From contig VSDK01011610.1 in NCBI GenBank assembly GCA_009767595.1, positions 218,624-282,623 on the forward strand: a DNA stretch of 64,000 bases, read 5' to 3'. The position numbers and the translations under genes are program-made. Below, in pieces: positions 1 through 7,977 of the stretch (within the stretch, counting starts at the first letter, position 1; every line of letters starts with the position of its first letter). The DNA is from Symbiodinium kawagutii. Lineage: Eukaryota; Sar; Dinophyceae; Suessiales; Symbiodiniaceae. The notes beneath the pieces are model-generated. The model was not told the DNA's origin, did no database searches, and saw only the letters and a program-made list of their open reading frames with translations.

Positions 1-89
1 GTGTCCCACCAAGAGTGTCTCACCAAGTGTGTCCCACCAAGAGTGTCTCACCAAGAGTTTCTTACCAAGAGAATCCGACCAAGAGTGTG
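1..89. repeat. Degenerate minisatellite, about 16-17 bp unit
   Basis: Five to six imperfect copies of a unit like GTGTCTCACCAAGA run from the window edge. No gene is visible in 1-315 apart from this repeat and the MITE half that follows. Confidence 0.7.
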
Positions 90-250
90 AGCATTCGGGT
101 TCGTGGGCTTCATCTTGTTTATTCATCGCTTACTACCCTATAAGAATTAGAATTCATACTTGAATATACTTGCATGTTATGCATCTCTTTGTTTTCAAAA
201 GATCACTGGAAAATCCACCATTTACAGTGATAAACTGATAAACCACTTGA

Positions 251-315
251 CTACTTGGTGGTTTTCAAAATCTTTCATTTTCCCTAGTAGTTATTATATA
301 GCAAATGGTTGGTTG
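251..315. mobile_element. 5' half of a MITE split by the large element
   Basis: Starts with CTACTTGGTGGTTTTC, which pairs with the end of the 3' half at 7943-7977 (AAACCATCAACCAC). The internal text resembles the intact copy at 27515-27626: both carry a TTTCATTTTCCCTA-like block and then a GGTTGA block near the middle. Rejoining the halves gives about 100 bp, close to the 112 bp of the intact copy. The TIRs are imperfect and I could not fix the target duplication. Confidence 0.55.
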
Positions 316-381
316 ACTAGACAGCCGTACATGACGGAAGATAGTGTGTTGGTCACGATCAGCACACGCAGTTTTTCTGGA
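316..381 (+). repeat. Split direct repeat A1 (left end of element)
   Basis: Identical over 66 bp to 7541-7606, then the two diverge. It begins ACTAGACAGCCG, and the ACTA is shared with the right end of the element, as expected for a recombinase crossover site. The left flank up to 315 is MITE sequence. Confidence 0.85.
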
Positions 382-466
382 TCAAGGGCTCAGGTGCCGA
401 GTGCTGTGTGACCTCCGGAGTCCCTGAACCTGACGGCGGGGTAGTCTGCCTGAGGGGAAGGGGTCT

Positions 467-1996
467 TTGGGGGATCATCACCTAGCCAGAGGGATGCCTG
501 AGTCCTGGAGAAGAACGGGGCGTCGTGCTAGCGATGATCACTTCGTTGGCCTGGCTCCTGCAGCTGTGATTGAAGCAGCTGCCTATCACGATGATGGATC
601 AAGAATGGGGCACTTCCTGTTTCAGTTACAGAGCCAGGACCCCTTGAAGACAGACAAGGATGATGGAAAGACTTGGACAGGCGTGGCTCTTGCCATCGAG
701 GATGACTACTATCGATGGTGGTACGAGACGACGGTGGGGAAGCTGAAGGACAAGAAGGAGTGCTACTTTCACTTCTGCCGGACCCCGCAGCACCGTTGCC
801 TGTACCAAGGAGGATACCGACTCCTGGTCCATGTGGACGTCTTTAGAGTCCTTCAGCCGGATGAGGTGGAAGCAACGCGATGGCTGAATGCTGGCCAGAA
901 GACCGAGGTGAAGGACTTGATGTACTACGAGGTGGCGGCCCCTGCTGGTGCGGCTCCTTCACCTGCGGGTGCCCCGGGGGTCGAACCTGGTGCGGCAGGA
1001 GTCTCCGGGCTTCGAGCTGCGCTGGAAAAGGGTCCCGGGGTGCCAGGCGGTGCCGATGACGAGATCGAGGAGAGGAGACCTCGTGAAAAGCGACGTCGAA
1101 GCAAAAGCCCTGGGCATGACAAGAGAAAGAACCTCGGGGATCCTGACACTGATGAGGAGAATTCCGAAGACTACATGGCCGTCCTGCAGAAGCGAAAGCC
1201 GGCTAAGCAAGCAGAGTCGGCTTTGAGGCTACGTCGAAGTAAGAAAAAGAAAAAGAAGAAAAAGAAGAAGGATAAGAAAACTGATGAAAAGGAGGAAGAG
1301 AAGAAGAGGAAGAGAGATGAGAGCTCAGGTGACAGCTCATCCAGTTCAAGCAGTGGGGAGTCAGTTTTTCGCATGGCCCCCCTCCCCGAAGGAATCGACA
1401 GGCTGAAAAGAACCCACCTAAAAAGGCCAGGTCGGTTGGCGGATTTGACCCTGCAAAGGTATCAGGAACTGCTCTTGAGGAGCACGGGGAGGGGGGCCGA
1501 ACTGGAGGATCACCAGGTGCTGCCGCCGGTGGGGCGAGCGTACCTTCAACAGGTGTACTTTGTGAAGAATCCCACAACCAGCTTGGGAGTGAGGACGGCC
1601 AGAGAGATGAGAACATTGATGTTAGCCGTCGACTACCTCGCAAAGAACATGGTGACCTCGGCCCTGGATGTCTTACTCCAGAGACAAAAAGCTTTGGAGC
1701 TGAGCGTGGAGCAAGGGAACTGGCTGCAGGCAAATCTTTTGGAACTGGTGGACATGGAGGAGGCCAGATCCTACTTCAACCAGGAGATCAAGGCAGCTCA
1801 GTCGCAGCTCCGAGTGGAGCAGAGGCTAGGCAAAGGAGGCCGGTCCTACCGAGCCCCCCCACCTTGGTGGGAAGGACGCCCAGCCGAGGGATCGAAAACC
1901 CCGAAGGAAGGAAAAGACGGGGACGCAGCTCCGACAAACGAGGAACCTCGCAAGGGCAAGAGGGGCAAGAAGGGCCGCGGCAAAGGAAGATGGTGA
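467..1996 (+). CDS. ORF1, gag-like Lys-rich protein
   Basis: 509 codons if the first ATG is used. The N-terminal ~150 residues look globular. The middle is low complexity: Pro/Ala/Gly-rich around residues 155-190, then strongly basic with a long Lys tract near residues 255-275 and an Asp/Ser-rich stretch after it. A helical block near residues 310-460 contains RLADLTLQRYQELLLRSTGR. The tail is basic (RGKKGRGKGRW). No zinc knuckle is seen. Its place as the first ORF of the element and its basic nature suggest a nucleic-acid-binding structural protein, but this is inference from position and composition. The stop overlaps the ORF2 start as ATGGTGA (1990-1996), which suggests coupled translation. 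Confidence 0.6.
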   Translation: MGDHHLARGMPESWRRTGRRASDDHFVGLAPAAVIEAAAYHDDGSRMGHFLFQLQSQDPLKTDKDDGKTWTGVALAIEDDYYRWWYETTVGKLKDKKECYFHFCRTPQHRCLYQGGYRLLVHVDVFRVLQPDEVEATRWLNAGQKTEVKDLMYYEVAAPAGAAPSPAGAPGVEPGAAGVSGLRAALEKGPGVPGGADDEIEERRPREKRRRSKSPGHDKRKNLGDPDTDEENSEDYMAVLQKRKPAKQAESALRLRRSKKKKKKKKKKDKKTDEKEEEKKRKRDESSGDSSSSSSSGESVFRMAPLPEGIDRLKRTHLKRPGRLADLTLQRYQELLLRSTGRGAELEDHQVLPPVGRAYLQQVYFVKNPTTSLGVRTAREMRTLMLAVDYLAKNMVTSALDVLLQRQKALELSVEQGNWLQANLLELVDMEEARSYFNQEIKAAQSQLRVEQRLGKGGRSYRAPPPWWEGRPAEGSKTPKEGKDGDAAPTNEEPRKGKRGKKGRGKGRW

Positions 1997-4779
1997 ATGA
2001 GGAAAAGGGATCATTTGAGAAGTGGTCCGAAGACCCCATCGTCACTGAGTTGCTGGCCAACATGCTCTGGAGCTTGCCGGAAAGTGAGAAAGAGGTTGCA
2101 TCACGAAAGTGGGCGGACTTGATGGAGGAGTGTGGCATCAACTGCAAACGGGACTTGCTGTTGAGCCGGCTGATGCGAAGCTACACTGCGTTGGGCTATG
2201 AAGTCCACCAACCTGTGATACGTGGAGAAAGGCCTCGTATTGCAGAGCCTTCAGACCCTCCACCACGTACAAGAGAGGTGGCAACCATCAAAGGGGTGAA
2301 GGTGATGATGGCCACCGAAGCCTGGATGAAAAATCCATCGGATGGAGGCATCTACGTTGGTGATGGACGTGGAACTTGGGCTCGGTCAAATTTTTGGGGC
2401 GATCTGAAGTTGAAGATATCCAAGAATGTTGGAAGAAAGGCTTTATGTGGAAGGCCGTTGTATCTTGGAGACCCTGAGGAGCTTTGGCATGCCGAGGAGC
2501 TCATCGACACCACGGGAGTGAAAAAGCCTCGAACTCTGAGCGAAGGTCAGCGAGAGCTCCGGATCTTGTCCCAGGAAGGGTTGTCCATCTGTGCTATGGG
2601 GTTAGTGCTGAAGCAGGTCGTTCTTCAACGACCTTCAAGCTTGGGTAGCTTTGCAAGAGCGCTCCCCTGTGCTGCGCTAGAGACTTTACAGATGGACAAA
2701 CCCCCACTACTTCCTATGAGCCTACCTGTGGAGAGCTCGTCTGAGGCGGAAGTGTTGAACATCCTGGACAACTTGAAGGAGGAGGAGAAGCTTTCTCAGG
2801 ATGCAAAGGCGGACCTCGCTCAAAAGATCTCAGTGGTGGGTCAACTGTGCTGGGAATGGTTGATGATCCTCGTCTTGAATTGGAGTTCACGAGGAAGACG
2901 ACCTGAGGAGCTGGCAATTCCTGCCCACACATCGCGGTGGTCTCCTGCTCAGAAAGAAGTTGCGCATCGGGTAGTCCGGTGTGTGGCGTATTTCTGTGAT
3001 GGGAACCGAGCCGTTGATGTGCGACCTTGGCAGGATCGCTCGTTGAGAAGAGGCCCGGGACACTGTGGACTGCCCCTTCAACGAGCCTTTCCTTTGAAAT
3101 GGGATTTGGTGAAGGACTCATTTGCAGCTGAAGAAGGAATGATGTCCCCAACTGGAGTTCCGATCCTCACCCAAAGGTTGCGGGAGCCAGTGAAATGGAC
3201 CAGGTCGGAGATAGAGATGGTGCACCGAACCGGTCAGATGGCTGCATATGAGGATGGTGCCATTGTCTACGTTGAGGATGATTCTGACTGGGTGAACATT
3301 GTCAAGGGCATGGTCAGTCTTCAGTTGGTTGAGGCGGAGCACAGCCTAGAGGATTCAGGAACAAGTGACCATGCCTTGGTGGGAGCCTATGGAGTTCATC
3401 GCACCTGGCGATTTGAGGGGGCTGGTGAACCGGTTCGACTCCTCAGTCTGGTGTTTGATGTTGACCTGGTGAACCTTCTGTACAAGGAGCAGGAAGGTGA
3501 CATGAACAAGATTCACAGGTGTTACTCAAGGGGAGGGCGATTGGTGGCACATCCAACTGGACTGAAGATTGCCTTCCCCGAACACCACGGAGGCGGCTAT
3601 GTTGTGTACTTGCTGGACGAGCCGTTTCGCAAAGACTTCGTGATCAACAAGGCCGTGCCTGCGGAAGTGTTTGGCCTGAAAGGGAAACATCGAAAGCCCC
3701 GTCTTAGGTTTATGCCCAGAGGATGGCACAATGGGATGACGATTGTCCATGGAAAGCCAGAGGAAGCCCCGCTGATGAAGATTGAGGAGCGCTGGCCGCT
3801 GCCTCCACAGGCTTTGGACACTACGATGGGGTGGTTCACCCATGGCCGAAGTGAAGCAGGGAGTTTGAAGATGTGGTTTGACAACGGTGAGGATACCCAT
3901 GCATTGGATTTGGGTGATGACAGTTCTTCACAAGAGGTTCGAAGTCGATTGAAGCCATGGCTGATGTGTGTAGCTGATGATGAGGTGAAGTTTGAGAGCA
4001 AGTTACTCTTGGAGTTGATTGGAGGGGTGCTCTACTTGCTACAGAATGAGGGCACAAACCAAGTGACCATCAGTGATGTGCTTGGAGTGGTTGGTGCTAC
4101 AGCCCACATCGGGCGCTTGTCTATGTGTGGCACAACCCTGATCGAGCCAATCATTCGACGAGCAGTCCAACTCGAGGGGGTGCATATGTCGTTGGACTTT
4201 GGTGACCACCTTTGGGTGGCATTGGGAGCCGCATTGCTCCATGGGACTCCAACTAAAGTGAGGATTGCATCCCCCATAGCTGCGGACGTGAAGCCTGACT
4301 CTGGAGGAGGATGTGAAATGGTCCAGGCTTCGCCCTCGTTTGGAGGCACTCGTCGATTGTGGTTGAGACAACGGAATGGCATGACCGAGTCGATGGATGC
4401 AGTGTTAGTCATTGAGGAGTTTGGTGGAGTCGGCAGCTTGACTGAGGCTCTTCGATTGCTGGGGATCTCACCAGTCCTCATTGTCTATGTCGAAATTGAC
4501 GAAAAGCTCCGCCGACACTTCAAGAGCCGACACCCAGATGCCATCTGCATCGCAGGTATCGAAAAGATCACGCAGGAGGATGTGCTGCAGTGGCGGGGGT
4601 GTTTGGCAATGGTCGCAACACGGTTGTCTGCCAATGGTCACCACTGTGCTTCATGGCGGTGGTTGGCCATGCCAGGAGCAGAGCAAGCTGAATGCAGGGC
4701 GACAGGGGTTGGAGTCAACTCGAGGAAAGCTTTTGGAGCCTATGCTCCAGATCACCGAGTGGCTGAAGCGAGCCCATGA
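1990..4779 (+). CDS. ORF2, long element protein ending in methyltransferase motifs I-II
   Basis: The frame is open from 1864, but ATG 1990 overlaps the ORF1 stop and is the better start (929 codons). Most of the protein I do not recognise. A very weak reverse-transcriptase-like order can be drawn: FDVDLV (3453), MPRGWHN (3712) and WFDNGED (3874), followed by VTISDVLGVVGATAHIG (4063), which recalls the segment after the RT palm in DIRS-type proteins. Spacings are longer than usual, so this is only a suggestion. The clear part is the end: EEFGGVGSLTEAL (about 4414) is motif I (F-x-G-x-G) of C5-cytosine methyltransferases and VYVEIDE (about 4486) is motif II. The frame then runs out, and motif IV appears in the next frame. 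Confidence 0.6.
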   Translation: MVNEEKGSFEKWSEDPIVTELLANMLWSLPESEKEVASRKWADLMEECGINCKRDLLLSRLMRSYTALGYEVHQPVIRGERPRIAEPSDPPPRTREVATIKGVKVMMATEAWMKNPSDGGIYVGDGRGTWARSNFWGDLKLKISKNVGRKALCGRPLYLGDPEELWHAEELIDTTGVKKPRTLSEGQRELRILSQEGLSICAMGLVLKQVVLQRPSSLGSFARALPCAALETLQMDKPPLLPMSLPVESSSEAEVLNILDNLKEEEKLSQDAKADLAQKISVVGQLCWEWLMILVLNWSSRGRRPEELAIPAHTSRWSPAQKEVAHRVVRCVAYFCDGNRAVDVRPWQDRSLRRGPGHCGLPLQRAFPLKWDLVKDSFAAEEGMMSPTGVPILTQRLREPVKWTRSEIEMVHRTGQMAAYEDGAIVYVEDDSDWVNIVKGMVSLQLVEAEHSLEDSGTSDHALVGAYGVHRTWRFEGAGEPVRLLSLVFDVDLVNLLYKEQEGDMNKIHRCYSRGGRLVAHPTGLKIAFPEHHGGGYVVYLLDEPFRKDFVINKAVPAEVFGLKGKHRKPRLRFMPRGWHNGMTIVHGKPEEAPLMKIEERWPLPPQALDTTMGWFTHGRSEAGSLKMWFDNGEDTHALDLGDDSSSQEVRSRLKPWLMCVADDEVKFESKLLLELIGGVLYLLQNEGTNQVTISDVLGVVGATAHIGRLSMCGTTLIEPIIRRAVQLEGVHMSLDFGDHLWVALGAALLHGTPTKVRIASPIAADVKPDSGGGCEMVQASPSFGGTRRLWLRQRNGMTESMDAVLVIEEFGGVGSLTEALRLLGISPVLIVYVEIDEKLRRHFKSRHPDAICIAGIEKITQEDVLQWRGCLAMVATRLSANGHHCASWRWLAMPGAEQAECRATGVGVNSRKAFGAYAPDHRVAEASP

Positions 4780-5734
4780 TTATCCTGGGTGCAGGCCATG
4801 GCGTGTGATTGAATTCTACGAGAACGTGATGTTTGACAGCAAAGATGCAGGGGCCATCCAGGCAAAAATTCCCTGGGCACCTCTACATGTCCGAGGAGAA
4901 GAGTTCATGCACTGCCGGCGGCCACGCCAATTTTGGATCAAAGGGATTGATATCCCACAGGGGCGAGATCTCCAACTACGACATGAGATGACAGGGCCGG
5001 TGGCTGAACGTCGGATTGTGGTGAAGTGCAAAACTGTACTCCCTGATCTCAAGCTCTTCCTGAATTCCGGAGCCACCCGTCTGAAGCCAGATGCTGGGCC
5101 CTGGCCAACCTTCACGCGACCCGTGAAGAAAACGCAACCTCCCACAGTGGCCGCTGGGTTGAAAACAGCATCAGAAACAGCAAAGAAGCGCTGGAAAGGA
5201 GATGCATATCGTCTTCAAGTTTATCATTATGAAGATGATTGGCTGGTGAAGGACTCAGGGGGAGTTCGTCGACTGAAGGCCGTGGAATGCGGCCGGATGA
5301 TGGGTTTGCACAGCCAACACTTTCAAGAAGGCAAGGGCAAATTCACGGAAGATGAAATGGGCCAGGCCGTTGGCAACATGTTCCCGATCATCATCGCGGC
5401 ACGACTGCTGGCTGGCCTGATCCCTGAATCCTTCAAGGTGGAGCAGGACCTCACGGCAGGCTTGTGGTCTGCTTGGTTGAGCACCGACTTCCGTGGGCAA
5501 CTTGAAGGAGAGCAAAGCATTGCTTCCGGATTGCCTTGGTTGCCTCCTGAGTCGTTGGCGTGTTCCCTGCGACAGCAGGTCAACGCGTCAGCACCTTCAG
5601 TTGGTGGCCAGGTTCAGTCTTGGATGCTTGCGGCTGGGACCCCCGGACAGAATGTCAAAGCCCTCCACGAGTGCATCCCAGCTGAACCTGTCGTTTGGCA
5701 ATTCGGCTTTGGGAAAAATGGCTGGTTCCCTTGA
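4481..5734 (+). CDS. ORF3, C5-cytosine DNA methyltransferase, catalytic part
   Basis: Carries the remaining motifs of a cytosine-C5 DNA methyltransferase in order. Motif IV is GGGWPCQEQS with the catalytic Cys codon at 4670-4672. Motif VI is ENV (4820-4828), in a VIEFYENVMFD context. Then come a CRRPRQFW segment like the motif VIII region, RLKAVECGRMMGLHS like motif IX, and GQAVGNMFPI at 5360-5389 as motif X. The pattern is eukaryotic and DNMT-like (compare the SPC-ENV-GN spacing of DNMT3) rather than a DAM adenine enzyme. The first ~35 codons overlap ORF2 and are probably not used. Motifs I-II lie in ORF2, so joining the enzyme needs a +1 (or -2) shift between about 4585 and 4655, either programmed or a mutation. 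DNMTs inside dinoflagellate retrotransposons have been reported by de Mendoza and co-workers (2018). Confidence 0.82.
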   Translation: MSMSKLTKSSADTSRADTQMPSASQVSKRSRRRMCCSGGGVWQWSQHGCLPMVTTVLHGGGWPCQEQSKLNAGRQGLESTRGKLLEPMLQITEWLKRAHDYPGCRPWRVIEFYENVMFDSKDAGAIQAKIPWAPLHVRGEEFMHCRRPRQFWIKGIDIPQGRDLQLRHEMTGPVAERRIVVKCKTVLPDLKLFLNSGATRLKPDAGPWPTFTRPVKKTQPPTVAAGLKTASETAKKRWKGDAYRLQVYHYEDDWLVKDSGGVRRLKAVECGRMMGLHSQHFQEGKGKFTEDEMGQAVGNMFPIIIAARLLAGLIPESFKVEQDLTAGLWSAWLSTDFRGQLEGEQSIASGLPWLPPESLACSLRQQVNASAPSVGGQVQSWMLAAGTPGQNVKALHECIPAEPVVWQFGFGKNGWFP

Positions 5735-6044
5735 CATTTCAAGCGGGCACTGGAAGCACTATGTGCAGTACAAAGTTCCTGCACATTCACCATGGAACCG
5801 CATTGGAAACGCAGTTGAAGCTGTGTTGCGACGAAGCCTTCGGGATTCAGAGGGCCACAAGAAAGTGTACGTGATTGCAATTGAAGAGCTGCAGCAAGTG
5901 CAGCAGATGGTTTGCTCAATTGGGCTGCCTCCCTTCGCTTTTCAACGTCTGGCTGCTCTGTGCTTGGCTGGAAGGGCCGAGCTGCAGATTTCTTGGGCGA
6001 CACGGCCGTTGAGCCGAGGAGATCGCCCCCCAAGGTGGAAGTGA
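5718..6044 (+). CDS. ORF4, small element protein of unknown function
   Basis: 108 codons from ATG 5718, which lies 17 nt inside the end of ORF3, to a TGA that overlaps the recombinase ATG as TGATG (6042-6046). The frame is open further upstream (from 5493), but that part is antiregister to the methyltransferase. The protein has a mixed helical composition, including KVYVIAIEELQQVQQM, and no motif I recognise. It could be a short linker protein or the N-terminal part of a recombinase polyprotein if ribosomes shift frame. Confidence 0.4.
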   Translation: MAGSLDISSGHWKHYVQYKVPAHSPWNRIGNAVEAVLRRSLRDSEGHKKVYVIAIEELQQVQQMVCSIGLPPFAFQRLAALCLAGRAELQISWATRPLSRGDRPPRWK

Positions 6045-7000
6045 TGCCTCGTCGAGTCATCCGCCAAGAAAAGGAGCGCCAAGCCAGAGTTCGAGCCAGA
6101 CAAAGCGTAGGAACCTTGCAATCACAGGTGGTTCAGCCTCAAACCCTTAAACGATATGAGCAGGCTGTACATAACTTTCTTGATTATTTAATTCAACATG
6201 GGCAAAGCTATCCACAATCTAATGCGGCTCTAGATGCTGCTGTCTGTAGCTGCATCGAAGAAATGTGGCAGAATGGGGATCCAAAGGGTTGGGCTGGTGA
6301 CCTGTTGTCAGGTCTAGGCCATTTGATCCCCTCGGTCAAAGGCCACTTAGCTGGTGGATGGCGTTTGCACTCTGCATGGGGGCGGGCTGAACTTCCGTTA
6401 AGAGCCCTGCCTTTTACTCCCAAATTAGTTTATGCATTGGCACAGCAAGCTTTTGAACACCATTGGCAAGACACTGGTGTGTTGCTGGTTTTGGGATTTT
6501 ACAGATATCCCCGATCCGGTGAACTGTTCCAGGCCAGAAAGGCCGATTTTACTTTTGACCACAAAGGTCATGGCGTGTGGTCCCTTCCACTTACCAAAAG
6601 TGGCCAGCGTGTGGGGGCGCGAGAATCCCTGGTCCTTGATGATTCTTGGATTGGTGGGCTCCTGCGTTCTTACATGGCTCCTTTGAAGGCGGGTGATTGT
6701 TTAAGCAAAGTCTCGCCAGCCACTCAACGCCTTCGTCTCAAGACGCTCTTGGAAGAGCTCAATATCAGTGGGAATTTTCGTTGGTATAGCTGTCGTCGGG
6801 GTGGTGCCACTCACCACTTCCGTTGTTCCAACAATATGTCTCTGGTCTGCCACATTGGGCGTTGGAATTGTGCCAAGACGGCACGAATTTACATTACCGA
6901 TGGCTTAGCGTGCCTCACTGATTTTCAACTTCCGCTGTCAAGGGAGCGGCACTTGCAGCGGCTAGCTCTAAAAGCTCGTCCTGATTACGAGACTGCATGA
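6044..7000 (+). CDS. ORF5, tyrosine recombinase (element integrase)
   Basis: 318 codons from ATG 6044, chosen because it overlaps the ORF4 stop; the frame is open from 5912. The N-terminal ~100 residues resemble a core-binding domain (TLKRYEQAVHNFLDYLI). Catalytic features are box I Arg in YPRSGEL (Arg codon 6512-6514), a Lys in LPLTKSGQ, box II CRRGGATHHF, then CHIGRW and the nucleophile Tyr in ARIYITD (codon 6890-6892). The usual first His of H-x-x-R appears replaced by Tyr or Ser, as in some DIRS-like enzymes. It would cut and rejoin the ACTA-containing element ends to insert a circular intermediate. Length and motif order fit DIRS or Crypton recombinases. Confidence 0.88.
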   Translation: MPRRVIRQEKERQARVRARQSVGTLQSQVVQPQTLKRYEQAVHNFLDYLIQHGQSYPQSNAALDAAVCSCIEEMWQNGDPKGWAGDLLSGLGHLIPSVKGHLAGGWRLHSAWGRAELPLRALPFTPKLVYALAQQAFEHHWQDTGVLLVLGFYRYPRSGELFQARKADFTFDHKGHGVWSLPLTKSGQRVGARESLVLDDSWIGGLLRSYMAPLKAGDCLSKVSPATQRLRLKTLLEELNISGNFRWYSCRRGGATHHFRCSNNMSLVCHIGRWNCAKTARIYITDGLACLTDFQLPLSRERHLQRLALKARPDYETA

Positions 7001-7246
7001 AAAAGAGTTTCAGCTACTGCTTGCCTAGGGGCACTTTTCTTTTCCCGTCCAAGGGTACTGTGTAGTAATCCCTTGGTCTCTTTCCTTGATGATTGTTACC
7101 TCTAGGGAGGATTTGGATCGCCTTTGGAGGCTATCTTTCACCTTTCCCATGAGCACCCATGGGTCTCTTTTTTCTTTCTCTTTTCCGCACTCGGCACCCT
7201 CCCCCAGGTGTTTTCGTGCCGCAACGTCACAGAGATGGGGAGGGTG
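7001..7246. other. Element 3' non-coding region before repeat B1
   Basis: No credible gene. It is pyrimidine-rich (TTTTCTTTCTCTTTTCC-like text near 7165) and leads into repeat B1. Confidence 0.5.
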
Positions 7247-7544
7247 GATACCGGTATCAGGGGACCCGTGTCTTTCAACCTGTCTTTTTGGCTTTGGAGC
7301 CCAATTGACACCGTCCCCCTGGGTGTTTTTCCGGTCAAGTGTGTAATGGCTCATTATTTTGGACTGTACTTGGGTTTCCTCCTCGTTCCTGCTTGTAAGG
7401 AGTGACGGTGGCTGGTGCTGGTCACTCTCTTGCCTGTGGGTTCTCTGGGAACTCGGTGTCCTATTCGCATACCCAGTATGCTTTCTCTTTGAACAACTTC
7501 CTCTAGCGCAGCTGTGTGCCAAAAGGGAGTGACCTTTAGCACTA
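7247..7544 (+). repeat. Split direct repeat B1
   Basis: 298 bp repeated at 7645-7942 at a constant offset of 398 bp. I saw two differences (GTGTGTAATGG against GTGTTTAATGG, and GACTGTACTT against GACTTTACTT). The last four bases, ACTA, are also the first four of repeat A2. Confidence 0.88.
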
Positions 7545-7606
7545 GACAGCCGTACATGACGGAAGATAGTGTGTTGGTCACGATCAGCACACGCAGTTTT
7601 TCTGGA
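7541..7606 (+). repeat. Split direct repeat A2
   Basis: Identical to 316-381 over 66 bp. It sits between B1 and B2, so an A1-B1-A2-B2 template could regenerate full ends through a circle or a template switch, as proposed for PAT-like elements. 7607-7644 is a short unique spacer. Confidence 0.85.
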
Positions 7607-7644
7607 CCCACCATCCAGGCCCCCTTTCGCCACCATTGGGATTT

Positions 7645-7942
7645 GATACCGGTATCAGGGGACCCGTGTCTTTCAACCTGTCTTTTTGGCTTTGGAGCCC
7701 AATTGACACCGTCCCCCTGGGTGTTTTTCCGGTCAAGTGTTTAATGGCTCATTATTTTGGACTTTACTTGGGTTTCCTCCTCGTTCCTGCTTGTAAGGAG
7801 TGACGGTGGCTGGTGCTGGTCACTCTCTTGCCTGTGGGTTCTCTGGGAACTCGGTGTCCTATTCGCATACCCAGTATGCTTTCTCTTTGAACAACTTCCT
7901 CTAGCGCAGCTGTGTGCCAAAAGGGAGTGACCTTTAGCACTA
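7645..7942 (+). repeat. Split direct repeat B2 (right end of element)
   Basis: Second copy of the 298-bp repeat. It ends GTGACCTTTAGCACTA directly before MITE sequence. Its terminal ACTA matches the first bases of A1. Confidence 0.88.
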
Positions 7943-7977
7943 ATGTTTTTCATAGGGCTTCAAAAACCATCAACCAC
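7943..7977. mobile_element. 3' half of the MITE split by the large element
   Basis: Reads ATGTTTTTCATAGGGC and ends AAACCATCAACCAC. The same TTTTTCATAGGG block occurs near the 3' end of related copies (about 26408 and in the 49.2-kb cluster), which shows the element interrupted a pre-existing repeat. Confidence 0.55.

Larger units (their letters stand above)
316..7942 (+). mobile_element. Tyrosine-recombinase retroelement carrying a DNA methyltransferase
   Basis: Seen: a 66-bp repeat A (316-381 and 7541-7606, identical by eye) and a 298-bp repeat B (7247-7544 and 7645-7942, about two mismatches) in the order A1-ORFs-B1-A2-B2. The outer ends and the B1/A2 junction share ACTA. No target duplication is evident. 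Known: split direct repeats of this order are typical of PAT/Ngaro-like DIRS-order retrotransposons, which integrate through a circular intermediate using a tyrosine recombinase. The five ORFs are on one strand and partly overlap (gag-like, long unknown, cytosine-C5 methyltransferase, small unknown, recombinase). Inference: a recent insertion, since the repeats barely differ. A convincing reverse transcriptase was not found, so a Crypton-like DNA transposon or a non-autonomous derivative remains possible. Confidence 0.82.

Noticed and set aside
3265-3284. YVEDD in ORF2 as a reverse-transcriptase YxDD box
   Set aside because: It lies upstream of any candidate palm motif A and lacks the flanking hydrophobic strand pattern.
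4481-4580. ORF3 translated from its first ATG
   Set aside because: This part overlaps methyltransferase motif II in the ORF2 frame and is Ser/Lys/Arg-rich noise; ORF3 protein probably begins by a frame change further down.
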